Origin: Cryptomeria japonica
Taxonomy: Eukaryota > Streptophyta > Pinopsida > Cupressales > Cupressaceae
Assembly: GCF_030272615.1 (NCBI RefSeq)
Contig: NC_081412.1
Coordinates: 478,181,657 to 478,245,656, forward strand
Length of the DNA stretch: 64,000 bases
Direction of reading: 5' to 3'
Of the stretch, positions 11,875 through 21,698 are shown piece after piece. A model generated the notes under the pieces. The model made no database searches, had not been told where the DNA came from, and was given only the letters and a program-made list of their open reading frames with translations. A program made the position numbers and the translations under genes. Within the stretch, counting starts at the first letter, position 1, and each line of letters starts with the position of its first letter.

Positions 11875-12330
11875 CTTGTAGATCTCCAATTCTAGTACTG
11901 CTAAAGAAAGAACATAGCACATAGTGGTAAGTCCTATGCTATCATCCTTCCAACAATTTTTTTGTGGAGAACCTATGCCCTAGTCTTGACTAGCTTATGG
12001 ACCAGCTTCAAGATGCCATGTACTTCTTCAAGCTGGACTTGGCTTTTGAATATCACCAAATCTGATTGTCATCTTTTTTCTTTTGAAAGACAAGCTTCAA
12101 GGCAATTTGGGATTTACAAGTGTTAAGTTATTTCATGCATGCACAATCATGGACATCATAAAATGATATATTTAGGCCCTTTTTGGAGTTGTCTTCTACT
12201 AGATGACATCTTGGTCAACAACAAGACTTCAGATTACCACCTTTTACATGTGCAAATAGTTATGGATCTTCTTTTTCAACATCAAGTTGACACAAAGATG
12301 GAGTTCTTGGTTATCTAAACCTTTGTGAAA
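11875..12330 (+). pseudogene. Ty3/gypsy reverse transcriptase remnant
   Basis: Frames on the plus strand give successive pieces of a gypsy-type RT. They are SPILVLLKKEHST near 11893 (compare SPVVLVKKKDGTWR), LMDQLQDAMYFFKLDLAFEY near 11995 (compare the LxGAxYFSKLDLRSGYHQI block), and LLLDDILVNNKTSDYHLLHV near 12194, which is the catalytic xxDD block with its usual ILVYSKT neighbour. Several stops and frameshifts separate them. Downstream to 12859 only vague similarity remains. Copia-1 is inserted at 12865, so this gypsy copy is the oldest layer of the nest. The family assignment rests on the conserved RT blocks and is fairly secure; the lineage is unknown. Confidence 0.65.
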
Positions 12331-12864
12331 TGCTTGTCGTATTCATTTGTGAACATAGTTAACATGCAGATTCCATATATAGCCAAAGTACTTCATGTGC
12401 AGCCTTATTTATTGAGCACTTTGTATTTGAAGAGCTTTCTAGATGTGTAAACCTTATATAGTAATTTCATTTTCAATGACTCGCATGTTGCTCACTCCCT
12501 TCTTCAATTCATTGATTCCAAGGCTCCTAGTTGGATTCCACCAAGCAGAAAATATTTAGTCGTTTAAACTTTAAAGAATCATTGTGCTCTTATCTGGTGC
12601 TGCTCTCCTCCAATCTTGTTTTGGCTACCAATCAAATTGGAATTTCCTGATGTGTTTGGCTGTGACATGAAACTTTAATATTTCCAAATGTTATTCTCTT
12701 TATCACATAAATTCCTTCATAGGAAAGATCACATTTGTGAGAGGCAATTCCATATTGAATTGGTAGTCTTTTCCATTTGTTGTCTATGTGAGGAAAATTT
12801 GCAAATGGGCTTTTGGAGGAAACAAATTTCCAAAATCACTTGATATGCTTTTCTCGTACCACAC

Positions 12865-13030
12865 TATTAGAATAATATTAGTATATCTTAATTAATGGTC
12901 AATATTGTATATTTATTGTATTTTTAGTTTTAGTGACCGATTGATTTGTTAAGGAAACATCGTCTTATGTAATTGCTATATGAACTCTTGTTCATTTGTA
13001 AATAATTCAATGCATTTTACCAAATCTTTA
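12865..13030 (+). repeat. Copia-1 5' LTR
   Basis: It starts TATTAGAATAATATTAG and ends AAATCTTTA directly before the primer-binding site. It is 166 bases against 193 for the 3' LTR. The difference is mainly one deletion of about 25 bases after the shared TTGTATATTTA-TGTATTTT segment. The terminus is TA instead of the usual TG. Confidence 0.8.
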
Positions 13031-13042
13031 TGGTATCTGAGT
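13031..13042 (+). other. Copia-1 primer-binding site
   Basis: TGGTATCTGAGT, against the usual plant TGGTATCAGAGC complementary to initiator Met-tRNA. Two mismatches; immediately adjacent to the LTR. Confidence 0.7.
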
Positions 13043-14005
13043 AGGAAATACAAATTTCTTTTGAAAAATTTATAATCCAAAAAATTTTTCATTGGAATTT
13101 TTTTTAGTGAAGTTTTTCAAAAATTTTTTTTGGTTCGATTTTCTGGTTGTGCTTGCATACTCGCGTGTTCGTAGGTTGTGATTTCATGTTGGCAACCTGC
13201 TTTTTTTTTTTGGCACGAAATCGTTTTCATTTGAACGGATTTTTTTAAACCGCATCGCCATTCTTTGTCTGCCTTGGATTTTCCCGTGCTCCCCCCTTTT
13301 GTTTCCGCCTTGCGAATCCTTCTTTTTGCAATGTGAGAAATTTCTTGAACACGTGTGACAACTATTTGTTCATGTCCACGTGACGACATTTTCTTTTTTG
13401 TGTCCTTGACGACTTTGCCTCTTTATTCGTCGTCTGTGTTTTGTGTCTGCGTGTGCTCTCTCATCTCCTGCGGGCGGCAACATCTCTGGTTTTTGATAGT
13501 GTGCGACCTGTGATTCTTCATCCACGACCAGGGTGTTGAACTGCTCTTTGCTTTCGCTTCCTACAGATATGTTCACGGGAAAGCTGAGACACAACTAGGG
13601 TTTTTGCTGCAAACTTTTGAGGCTTTGTATTTGCTGGAATATTTTTTCATAGCATACTTGTAGCTAGGGTCTCAAAACTGTTGGAGTCATAACACATTAT
13701 TATCTGCTGTTTGTTTTCACGATTTTTTGATAAAAATGTTTGGTTTATGAACACTTGTTTGCAGCTAGGGTTTGACTACAAATCTCGTGCCCTAAGATTT
13801 CATCAAAATTGACCCAGGGTTTTGTGCCACAGTGTTGCCGTCTTCAATGCATTGGGATGTGTGCAAGCAGATTTATTTCTACCTTGAGATTTGTGCCTAC
13901 ATTTTGCCTTTATTTTTGTGCATTGGGATTCGTGCCTTGGGTTTGTGTAATCAAATTTTCACCTTTTTGTTTACCTTGTTTTTTGTGCCTCGAAAAGTGT
14001 GAAAG
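13043..14005 (+). other. Copia-1 untranslated leader
   Basis: About 960 bases between the primer-binding site and the first gag codon are T-rich with no clear ORF. Minus-strand ORFs at 13117-13594 are judged spurious. Copia-2 has a leader of similar style (59421-60208). Confidence 0.5.
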
Positions 14006-14780
14006 ATGACGTCTTTGACCAACATATTGTATGAAGGCAATCAACAACTCAATGGGCGCAACTACAACACCTGGAAGTAGCGAATGATGACCATATTTGA
14101 ATATCGCTGTTTTGATACACTTGTTCTCGGTACGAAAGCTTGTCCTATAACAATTGGATAGGACTGGGACAAATTTGACAAGTGTAACCGGGAAGCCGTG
14201 ATGCTTATAAAACTCATTGTTACTGATGATCAGCTGTCGCAAGTGTCGTCTGGCAAGACAACTGCAGAGATTTGGAATCATCGAAAGGATCTCCATGAAA
14301 CATCAAACAAGAATTGTGTGTTCTTTCTAAAGAACCATCTGTTCTCCATAATGATGCTTGAAAAGATGTCTCTGTAGGAGCATCTCACGAACATCAAGGA
14401 CATCTGTGATCAATTGGAAGCGATTGGCCGGAAAATGGTGGAAGAAGACATGGTAGTCATCACTCTGAAAAGTCTACCAAAGTCCTATGAGCACTTTATT
14501 GAGATGCTCAACATTACTTCAACTAATGTTGACTTGGAGTTGCAAGAGCTGGGCAACAAACTTCTGCAACAAGATCGCTGGAAACAACAGTTTGGAAGCG
14601 GTGCTTGTTCGTCGTCCATAGAGAAAGCCTTCTTTGCTAAATCCTTTGCTAAGGATAAAGGGAAAAGCCCATCCTCTTAATAGAAAGGCTCAGGTCAATC
14701 TTAGGACAGCTCTAACAAGAAGAACATTCAATTGAATTATTGCCACCAATATGGTCATATGAAGAAGGATTGTTAGTCAC
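14006..14780 (+). pseudogene. Copia-1 gag (UBN2-type), with stops
   Basis: Reading from ATG at 14006 gives MTSLTNILYEGNQQLNGRNY then TWK-stop, with copia gag blocks SYEHFIEMLNITSTNVDLEL and QDRWKQQFG (open part 14414-14680). Near 14735 a CCHC knuckle appears as NYCHQYGHMKKDC, but the first cysteine has become leucine (copia-2 keeps CNYCHKYGHMVKDC). Stops include TAG at 14375-14377 and TAA-TAG at 14678-14683. Copia-2 has stops at the same codons. The product would be the capsid/nucleocapsid protein of the element; this copy cannot encode it. Confidence 0.8.
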
Positions 14781-16392
14781 GCTTTGTTTTTGAACAAAAG
14801 AAGTAGGGAGGGTCTCAACCAAAAGCGAATGTTGTCGAGCACACTGAGTAGAAGGAATCTGCCTTTTATGCCTTTATGGCTAAAAGAGTTGCAGATCATG
14901 TTAAGTCCTTTGCCTAGTACATTGATTCAAGTGCTTCGCGACACTTCACTCTTTGACATGACTGGTTCATAGAATTTAAGCCTTTCATCCATTTTGTGAT
15001 CTTTGGAGGAGGGGAAGAGTATACTGTTGTCGGTAAGGGGAACATGCAGATTCAGTCTAGTGGGATTAATTTAATTTTCCTCAATGTATACTATGTTCTC
15101 GACATGGAACTTAACCTTCTCTGTATTAGCCAGATTATGAGACACTCCTTGGCTTGATGTGATGTTTAGTTCGCACAAATGTAGTATTTTATTGGGAGAC
15201 TCGTGCTACAGTTTTTGTGGGTATTGAGGATCATTGTCTTTATAGACTTGTTGACACTGGTGATTCTCCTGAGCACGCCATGGCAGCAAAAAGTTCTTCA
15301 ATCAACAATCTTAGGCATCAGCGGTATGGCCATTTGAACATACACCATCTCTCTCATCTTCGTGAGGATCAGGTTCATGGCTTACTTGATATTTAGACTC
15401 AGCATCAGGGAGTTTGAGGAGCTTGTCAAGCTTCTAAGGTATTGCAATTGGTTCATGCTGACATTTGTGGTCCGATGAACACTCCTTTAGTTATTGGGTC
15501 CAAGTATTTTCTGTTATTTGTTAATGATTTTAGTTGCAAAATGTGGGTGTATTTTTTTAAACAAAAATCAGTGGTGTTTAGCATGTTTCAAAAGTTTAAG
15601 GCCTTGGTAGAAAAAGAGTTTGGACAACAAATAATAACTCTTAGGTCAGATAATGGGGGATAATTTTGTTCTTTTGATTTCTTCGACTTCTGTGCACAAC
15701 ATCGCATTAAGCGCCAACTTACCACACCTTACACCCCTTAGCAGAACAGTTTTGTTGAGCGGAGAAACCGCACAATAACTGAGATGGCTCAGTCTATGAT
15801 GGAACATAGGAATGTTCCAAAGAAGTTTTGTGTAGAAGCAATCTACATTGTGGTCTATCTTCCGAATCGCTCTCCCACAAAGGCCGTTAAGAAGATTGCA
15901 GAGGTAGCCTGGTATGATAGGAAGCCCAAAATTAGTCACTTAAAAATATTTGGCTCTTTTGCATATGTCTGGATCCCAGATGCCAAGTGCACAAAGCGGG
16001 ATTCTAAGAGAGAAACTCATGTTCATCGGGTACAATGATGCTCACAAAGCTTACTAGCTGATTGATGTAAACATTGATCATCTCATATTTAGTTGGGATG
16101 TTGTTTTTGATGAAAGCGAGGGGCCTTTCTAGCTCTCTTCTCTTGTTTTGAGCCCCGATTTGGGTGTTCGTCTTCCCTTAGGTCCATCTGATGGGAGGGA
16201 TTTAACAAACTCTAACTCTGAAGTTGTGGAGTCTCTTCGGCATGTTGTTGCACCACCCGACTTTCCCAAAGAGAATCTTGAGGAACATCTTGATGACTTT
16301 GTTATTGACATTCTTGGTGATGTTGATCCGCCTGTTTTAGATGTTGGTACTTCTACTCTCCGGCCTAATTGGTGGGCCAAGATTATTGGTGA
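14781..16392 (+). pseudogene. Copia-1 protease and integrase region
   Basis: In order: a protease-like motif DSSASRHF near 14927 (families normally have D-S/T-G, so Gly is Ser here); GGGEEYTVVGKGNMQI and NVYYVLDMELNLL downstream; a GAG-pre-integrase region with H and C residues (INNLRHQRYGHLNI near 15301); then the integrase core. The core triad positions are visible: HADICGP (15453), LRSDNGG (15643, followed at once by a stop) and NSFVERRNRTI (15751). After it comes NRSPTKAVKKIAEVAWYDRKP, with KISHLKIFGSFAYVWIPD following. Multiple frameshifts and stops make it non-functional. Sequence resumes beyond the gypsy insertion at 22968. Confidence 0.8.
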
Positions 16393-16772
16393 CATGATGT
16401 GATGTCCCCTTCTAGTTGACATCTGTCAGCTGAGTAGATTAGCCTATCACTGACCCTCGTACGCTGATGAGGTTGGGTAGAGGGTCCTCCAGAGTTTGAT
16501 TCACCACCTTCAGAGCAAGCACTCCAGGTCTGCTCTTCGTTTGAGGTCTCCAGGACTTCGTTTGAGATACTTGGTGGGCCAAGATTATTGGTGACATGAT
16601 GTGATGTCCCCTTCTAGTTGACATCTGTCAGCTGAGTAGATTAGCCTATCACTGACCCTCGTAGGTTGATGAGGTTGGGTAGAGGGTCCTTCAGAGTTTG
16701 ATTCACCACCTTCAGAGCAAGCACTCCAGGTCTGGTCTTCGTTTGAGGTCTCTAGGACTTCGTTTGAGATGC
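16369..16772 (+). repeat. 202-bp tandem duplication across the copia/gypsy junction
   Basis: Copy 1 is 16369-16570 and copy 2 is 16571-16772. Each begins with about 29 bases of copia-1 (TTGGTGGGCCAAGATTATTG...) and continues into the gypsy LTR start. The junction itself is duplicated, so the event post-dates the gypsy insertion. Confidence 0.85.
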
Positions 16773-17947
16773 TTTCTATTTTTAGCAGTCCTGCAATTTA
16801 TAGCCAGTAGGTTGGGCAAGGACAGATTATGGTTTGGCAATCTCCAGTTCAGACGACAGGCATTTCTGATGAATACTTAGAGAGATATTAATATTTAATT
16901 ATTTTTAATAAAATATTAAATGGCGAACTTTAATGTTTTAATGTTTTAAAAAGTCACTTTAAGTTATAACTTAAGTGAGGGTCTATTTCTCATCAGATGG
17001 GGCCAGTTTTTATATTAAATGGAAGATGATTTATTTTTGACACTTCAATAGTCATAAATAAATAATAAAAGGTAAAACATCATTAAAGGCCAAGTCGCAC
17101 CTTTCTTGGGAATCGCGCCAACCCTAAATGGAGAAGATTAAAGAAGATTTTAGGTCTTCTTTTTTATTATGCTAAGTTTTGATATTTTTGTTTGGAGCTC
17201 TGAGAGGAGTTTTGGCCTAGGGTTTCAGCAGAAGATTCTTCTGCAGTGATTAGAGGTATCGGTACAAGAAAACGTGGGATTCTTGTGCAACAACATCAAA
17301 GGTTGTGAAATATCAGCTGATCTTGCTCTTTCAGTTGGTTTTATCCAGAAACCAAGATTGGACAGATTGGAAAGGGGTTTATTAATTTTAATGCAAAAGA
17401 TTGATTGCAGCTGTAGAGTCAGAACAGAGGTAGGAATAGGTGTGTGACAGATGGGGGTTTTGTGCATGTACAGCTTGCTGATCTGCCGTACCTTTCTTCC
17501 TTGAAAGGGTACGATTTTTGCTGAGGAGGAGTCCAAAAATTCCGAAACAAATGCCAGAAGGGACGCCTTGCCAATGTCTTTCCATCGGGCCAACATGCGA
17601 GTATTTCGGGTTAGTTTAAAATAAATTGCAGGTGGCTGTCATAAAATCTGTGCATGACCAGCAATAGGAAAATAAGGGTTTTAATAGAATATACTGGTAG
17701 TTATCAGTTCTTCTCTAGCTTCTTGTTATTTTTATTTGAGTATTAAATAAATGATGAACGGATGTAATGAGGGTTTGATCAGTGTTGAATATAAATTGAT
17801 TTCCAGCAAATACCATTAGTTGCTTTTTGTGCTTAAGATTGTCAAAATTCTATTTGCTGTCATTATTTGCAAAGAACACACTTGAAACACAACAGGTTCA
17901 GCAAAACGTTAGTTGTGTCAGTTGAGGGCCTTTTTGAGGTTCTTACA
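16398..17947 (+). repeat. Gypsy 5' LTR (with internal duplication)
   Basis: TGTGATGTCCCC...TTCTTACA; 1550 bases including the extra 202-base unit, so about 1350 originally. It belongs to the same start/end class as the LTRs at 3457, 40128 and 55867. Confidence 0.85.
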
Positions 17948-17948
17948 G

Positions 17949-17960
17949 TGTTATTAGAGC
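17949..17960 (+). other. Gypsy primer-binding site
   Basis: TGTTATTAGAGC, two changes from TGGTATCAGAGC (initiator Met-tRNA type), one base after the LTR end. Confidence 0.6.
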
Positions 17961-17993
17961 TAAATCCTGCCATCCTAAGGGTTTAGCAATTAC

Positions 17994-19406
17994 ATGCAGT
18001 TGCAAGAAACAGGTTCACACAGGTATTACACATGCAGTCGCAAGAAACGGGTTCACACAGGTATTACACACGCAACAGAGCCTTTCGTGAAGGAGAACAG
18101 AGTTTTAACGGGCAGTCAGATACCATGGGTGAAAGGCATACAGGCAGTCCAACCAGAGGTCACAGAGCTGAGGATGAGGAGACGAGAATTCTTTAGGACT
18201 ATGGCCACTGGGCAGCAGCAAGTTGCTCAGGCTTTACAGGCACTCACCACCATGATGGAGCGTATGAATCCTCCATACCGAAACAATCAAGAACCAGAGG
18301 ACAATAGGAGTGTAGCCAATATTCCTAGACCTCACAGGGTAGCTACACGCACAGTTGACAGGCCTTCAAGGCCTAATTTTTTGGTAGAAGAATCTGAGGA
18401 TGTTTCCAGAGCTGAGGCAGAACCTGTCTTTGTTGATAATGTTATGACGGTACATGATAAGTGGAGTCTTCTTCCACCTGATGTGAGGCAGAATCTGAAT
18501 TTTAATCAGTTCATGAGGCAAAAACGGGAGGTAGAGAGAAACAGGCAAGAGAGGAGGCCTCATTCCCAAGATAGAGATCTTGAGTTTGCCACAAGCAAGC
18601 TCACCCTACCTTATTATGATGGCAGCGGTGCAGTTACAGCTAGATCTTGGATCCATAAACTGGATACATACTTCACACTGAGACCCATGGTTGAAAGGGA
18701 TGCAATTAAGTTTGCAACCTTACACTTGGACGGTACTACACATGAGTGGTGGCATAATGGACTCATCACTCTCCAACATGATGAGATTACCACCTACCAG
18801 GAGTTCGCTGATTTGTTAGTTGAGAGGTTTGATAAGAAAGACCCCGAGTCATACTTCCGGGAGTTAGCACAGCTGAAACAAATAGGGAACTTGGAGGTGT
18901 ATGTTTCAAAGTTTTTGAAGCTGTCATGCATGGTAAATAACATGTCAAATCAGCGATTAGTAGTGTTGTTTATAGAGGGACTCATGGAGCCTTTGAGAGG
19001 CTGGGTAAAGGCGTTTGATCCCCCAACACTTCTACTCGCCATTAAAAAGGCACAGAGTATGGATGTGACAGCCACTCAAAATAAATTTGGGACAAAAGGA
19101 TCAACATCTTTCAAAGACAATAGGAATTTCAGCAAAGGGAAAGAAAAATCAGACTTTAGAAATGATTACAAGCCAAAGCCAGCAGCCCCTCCCTTAGATC
19201 GGGAGACACTTAACGATTTAAGGCAAAAGAAACTCTGTTTTTATTGCAAAGGTCCATATGATGCCAACCATGACTGTCCTTTGAGGCCTAAGGGCAGGGC
19301 AAACAGAGTAATGTGGGCATATTATGAAGATTCTGAATCTGATCATGAAGGTCAGCTTGCTGGTTATGAGAATTTAGAGGTTGAAGATGACACACAGGGT
19401 CCTTAG
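17994..19406 (+). CDS. Gypsy gag polyprotein (capsid and zinc knuckle)
   Basis: This 470-residue ORF would encode the structural protein that packages the element RNA. Residues about 200-350 form a Retrotrans_gag-type domain (LTLPYYDGSGAVTARSWI, then FATLHLDGTTHEWWHNGL and the YFRELAQLKQ block). Near residue 415 a CX2CX7HXC knuckle (CFYCKGPYDANHDC) is followed by an acidic tail. The listed ATG at 17994 sits in a 38-bp direct repeat of leader sequence (17994 and 18032). A later ATG such as 18201 (MATGQQQVAQAL) may therefore be the real start. The ORF ends at TAG 19404-19406 and is in the same frame as the protease ORF at 19419. Either readthrough of this stop was normal, or a single fused gag-pol was interrupted by mutation. 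The region is intact in length. Confidence 0.8.
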   Translation: MQLQETGSHRYYTCSRKKRVHTGITHATEPFVKENRVLTGSQIPWVKGIQAVQPEVTELRMRRREFFRTMATGQQQVAQALQALTTMMERMNPPYRNNQEPEDNRSVANIPRPHRVATRTVDRPSRPNFLVEESEDVSRAEAEPVFVDNVMTVHDKWSLLPPDVRQNLNFNQFMRQKREVERNRQERRPHSQDRDLEFATSKLTLPYYDGSGAVTARSWIHKLDTYFTLRPMVERDAIKFATLHLDGTTHEWWHNGLITLQHDEITTYQEFADLLVERFDKKDPESYFRELAQLKQIGNLEVYVSKFLKLSCMVNNMSNQRLVVLFIEGLMEPLRGWVKAFDPPTLLLAIKKAQSMDVTATQNKFGTKGSTSFKDNRNFSKGKEKSDFRNDYKPKPAAPPLDRETLNDLRQKKLCFYCKGPYDANHDCPLRPKGRANRVMWAYYEDSESDHEGQLAGYENLEVEDDTQGP

Positions 19407-19418
19407 AGACTCGACAAA

Positions 19419-19949
19419 ATGGATGCAGAAGGTGATGAGCACCTTAAGGAGGCACTTCTCACGAGTATCCAGCAGGAAGGGTCATTTAGAATGAGAGGAG
19501 TACTTGCTGGTCAGAAAGTTATTACACTACTGGATACCGGAGCCACACATAACTTTATTGATGCCAGGTTGGTGGAGAAAAGAGGAATCCAAGCAGAGGA
19601 GTTTGAGGGCATTCGTGTGAGGGTGGCAGATGGTTACACTTTAAAGTGTAATAGGATGATCACACAACTCCCATTAGGTGTAAACAATTATGAATTCAAG
19701 GCTGATTTCTATGTGGTTCAGATGGGAGACACAGATTTGGTCCTTGGTATGAAGTGGTTGCAGGAACTAGGCAAGTTTACAATTGACTTGCAGGAGATGG
19801 AGATGTCTTTCACCATTGATGAGAAAACACATGTGCTGAAAGCGATTAAGGACGGCAATTTCAGAATGATTACACTCAGGCGGATGGAGAGGCTTGTACG
19901 CCATGATCAAACTGAGTGGGCAGCAGAGTGTATGATCATGCCCATATAG
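19419..19949 (+). CDS. Gypsy aspartic protease (start of pol)
   Basis: This 176-residue ORF has the retropepsin active site LLDTGATHNFID (Asp at residue 39) and a downstream DLVLGMKWLQELG block, both typical of gypsy proteases that cleave Gag-Pol. It is in frame with gag upstream and RT downstream. It is separated from RT by one TAG (19947-19949, in ATA-TAG-CAG), beyond which the reading stays open (QGAQKVEYHLDIQILRTKHS). The TAG is probably a CAG or CAA decay product, since nothing else in the linker is broken. The protease fold is clear from the motifs; activity is unknown. Confidence 0.8.
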   Translation: MDAEGDEHLKEALLTSIQQEGSFRMRGVLAGQKVITLLDTGATHNFIDARLVEKRGIQAEEFEGIRVRVADGYTLKCNRMITQLPLGVNNYEFKADFYVVQMGDTDLVLGMKWLQELGKFTIDLQEMEMSFTIDEKTHVLKAIKDGNFRMITLRRMERLVRHDQTEWAAECMIMPI

Positions 19950-20096
19950 CAGGGTGCTCAAAAAGTTGAATATCATCTGGACATTCAGATACTAAGAACC
20001 AAACATAGCAAGGTTTTCAGTGACATAACATTAGGGAGACCACTAGATAGGGGTTTTGAGCACATCATTGAGCTAGAGGAAGGAGAGAAGCTAGTA

Positions 20097-21698
20097 ATGA
20101 TTACTCCATATAGACATCCGAAGCGCCTGAAAGATGAAATAGAGAAAACCATACAGGAGCTTCTGGCCATGGGACATATTCGGCCTAGTAAGTCCCCCTT
20201 TGCTTCTTCAGTTGTTTTGGTGAAGAAGGATGGCACATTGCGGATGTGTATTGATTACAGGGTCCTTAATAAGCAGACGATCAAAAACAGATATCCCATC
20301 TCGCGTATTGATGAGCTCATAGATGAATTACATGGGGCTTGTTATTTTTCAAAGATTGATTTGAGATCAGGCTATCACCAGATCAGTGTTCGTGAGCAGG
20401 ATATTGAGAAGACTGCTTTTCGTTGTCATTATGGACATTTTGAGTTTGTGGTTATGCCATTTGGGCTAACCAATGCTCCTGCTACTTTCCAGTCCACAAT
20501 AAACAAAGTCTTCAGACATCAGTTGAGGAAATCAGTATTGGTGTTCTTTGATGATATACTGGTTTACAGTCATACTTGGGAGGAGCACCTTAGTCACCTA
20601 GATACAGTTTTGAGCATTCTGAGCAAGGAGTCCTTGTATGCCAAGGAATCCAAATGTGACCTTGGAATGACTGAGTTATTGTACTTGGGCCATATTATCA
20701 GTGCAGAGGGAGTGTGGATGGATCCCGAGAAGATCTGTGCTATTGTAGATTGGCCTACTCCAATGAACCTCACTCAGTTGCGTGGGTTCTTGGGCCTATG
20801 TGGTATCTACCGCCGTTTTGTTAACGGTTATTCGTGCCATGTGGCACCTTTGACAGACTTGATGAAAAAGGGTGCCTTCTTATGGACTCCTGAGGCCCAA
20901 GAGTGTTTTGAGAGGTTCAAGGAGCTCATGACTTCATGTCCAGTACTTGCTACACCTAACTTCTCGAAGTCATTTGAGTTACAATGTGATGCCTCTGGTG
21001 AGGGCATTGGGGCGGTGCTTATGCAGGACAAGCACCCTATTGCTTATGAGAGTAGGAAACTCCGTGGACCTGAGAGAATTTACAGCATTTATGATAAGGA
21101 AATGTTGGCCATAATGCATGCACTGGCCAAGTTTAGACAATACTTAGTGGGCAGCAAGTTCTGCATTAAGACTAACCACAATAGTTTGAGACATTTCCTT
21201 GGGCAGCGTGACTTAAATGACAGGCAACAAAAGTGGGTCAGCAAACTTCAGGCTTACAACTTTGATATTTCCTATATCAAAGGCACACAGAATGTAGTTG
21301 CAGATGCCTTGTCACGTCGTCCCCCCCTGAATTCTATGGTCCAGATAGCAGAGGATTGGTGGCATATTATAGTTGCAGAGTATGCCAAAGATAGCTGGGC
21401 TGCAGGTGTGATAGAGGGGTCAATAGTGGACAGCAGGTATACAGTTGTAAATGAATTGATCATTTACAAGAGGAGAGTGTACTTGATCCCAGGATCGGAG
21501 TTGAGGAGTAGGGTACTGCAGTTTTGTCATGATGAACCGATAGCAGGACATCCCGGGTTTTTCAAAACCTACAGACAGGTGCGTGAGCGCTTCACGTGGA
21601 AAGGGCTCAAAGCGGATGTTCTACAGTATGTTAGAGAGTGCCTTGTTTGTCAGCAGAATAAACAGGAGCATACATACCCTGCTGATGAGGTTGGGTAG
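20097..21698 (+). pseudogene. Gypsy RT-RNase H with truncated integrase
   Basis: The 533-residue ORF begins inside the RT. RT blocks: SSVVLVKKDGTLRMCIDYR, YFSKIDLRSGYHQISV, FEFVVMPFGLTNAPATFQ and the catalytic FFDDILVYS near residue 150. RNase H follows: CDASGEGIGAVL (about 296), YDKEMLAI, TNHNSLRHF (about 358, where the usual Asp of TDH is Asn) and DALSRRP (about 402). The integrase HHCC zinc finger is present (CHDEPIAGHPG at about 476 and CLVCQQNK at about 514). The frame then runs YPADEVG-stop, because the DNA jumps into the 3' LTR at 21684. The integrase catalytic core is absent, so this copy could not integrate by itself. Confidence 0.85.

Noticed and set aside
13117-13594. Two overlapping minus-strand ORFs in the copia-1 leader
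   Set aside because: Low-complexity antisense of a T-rich untranslated leader; no motifs and no counterpart in copia-2.
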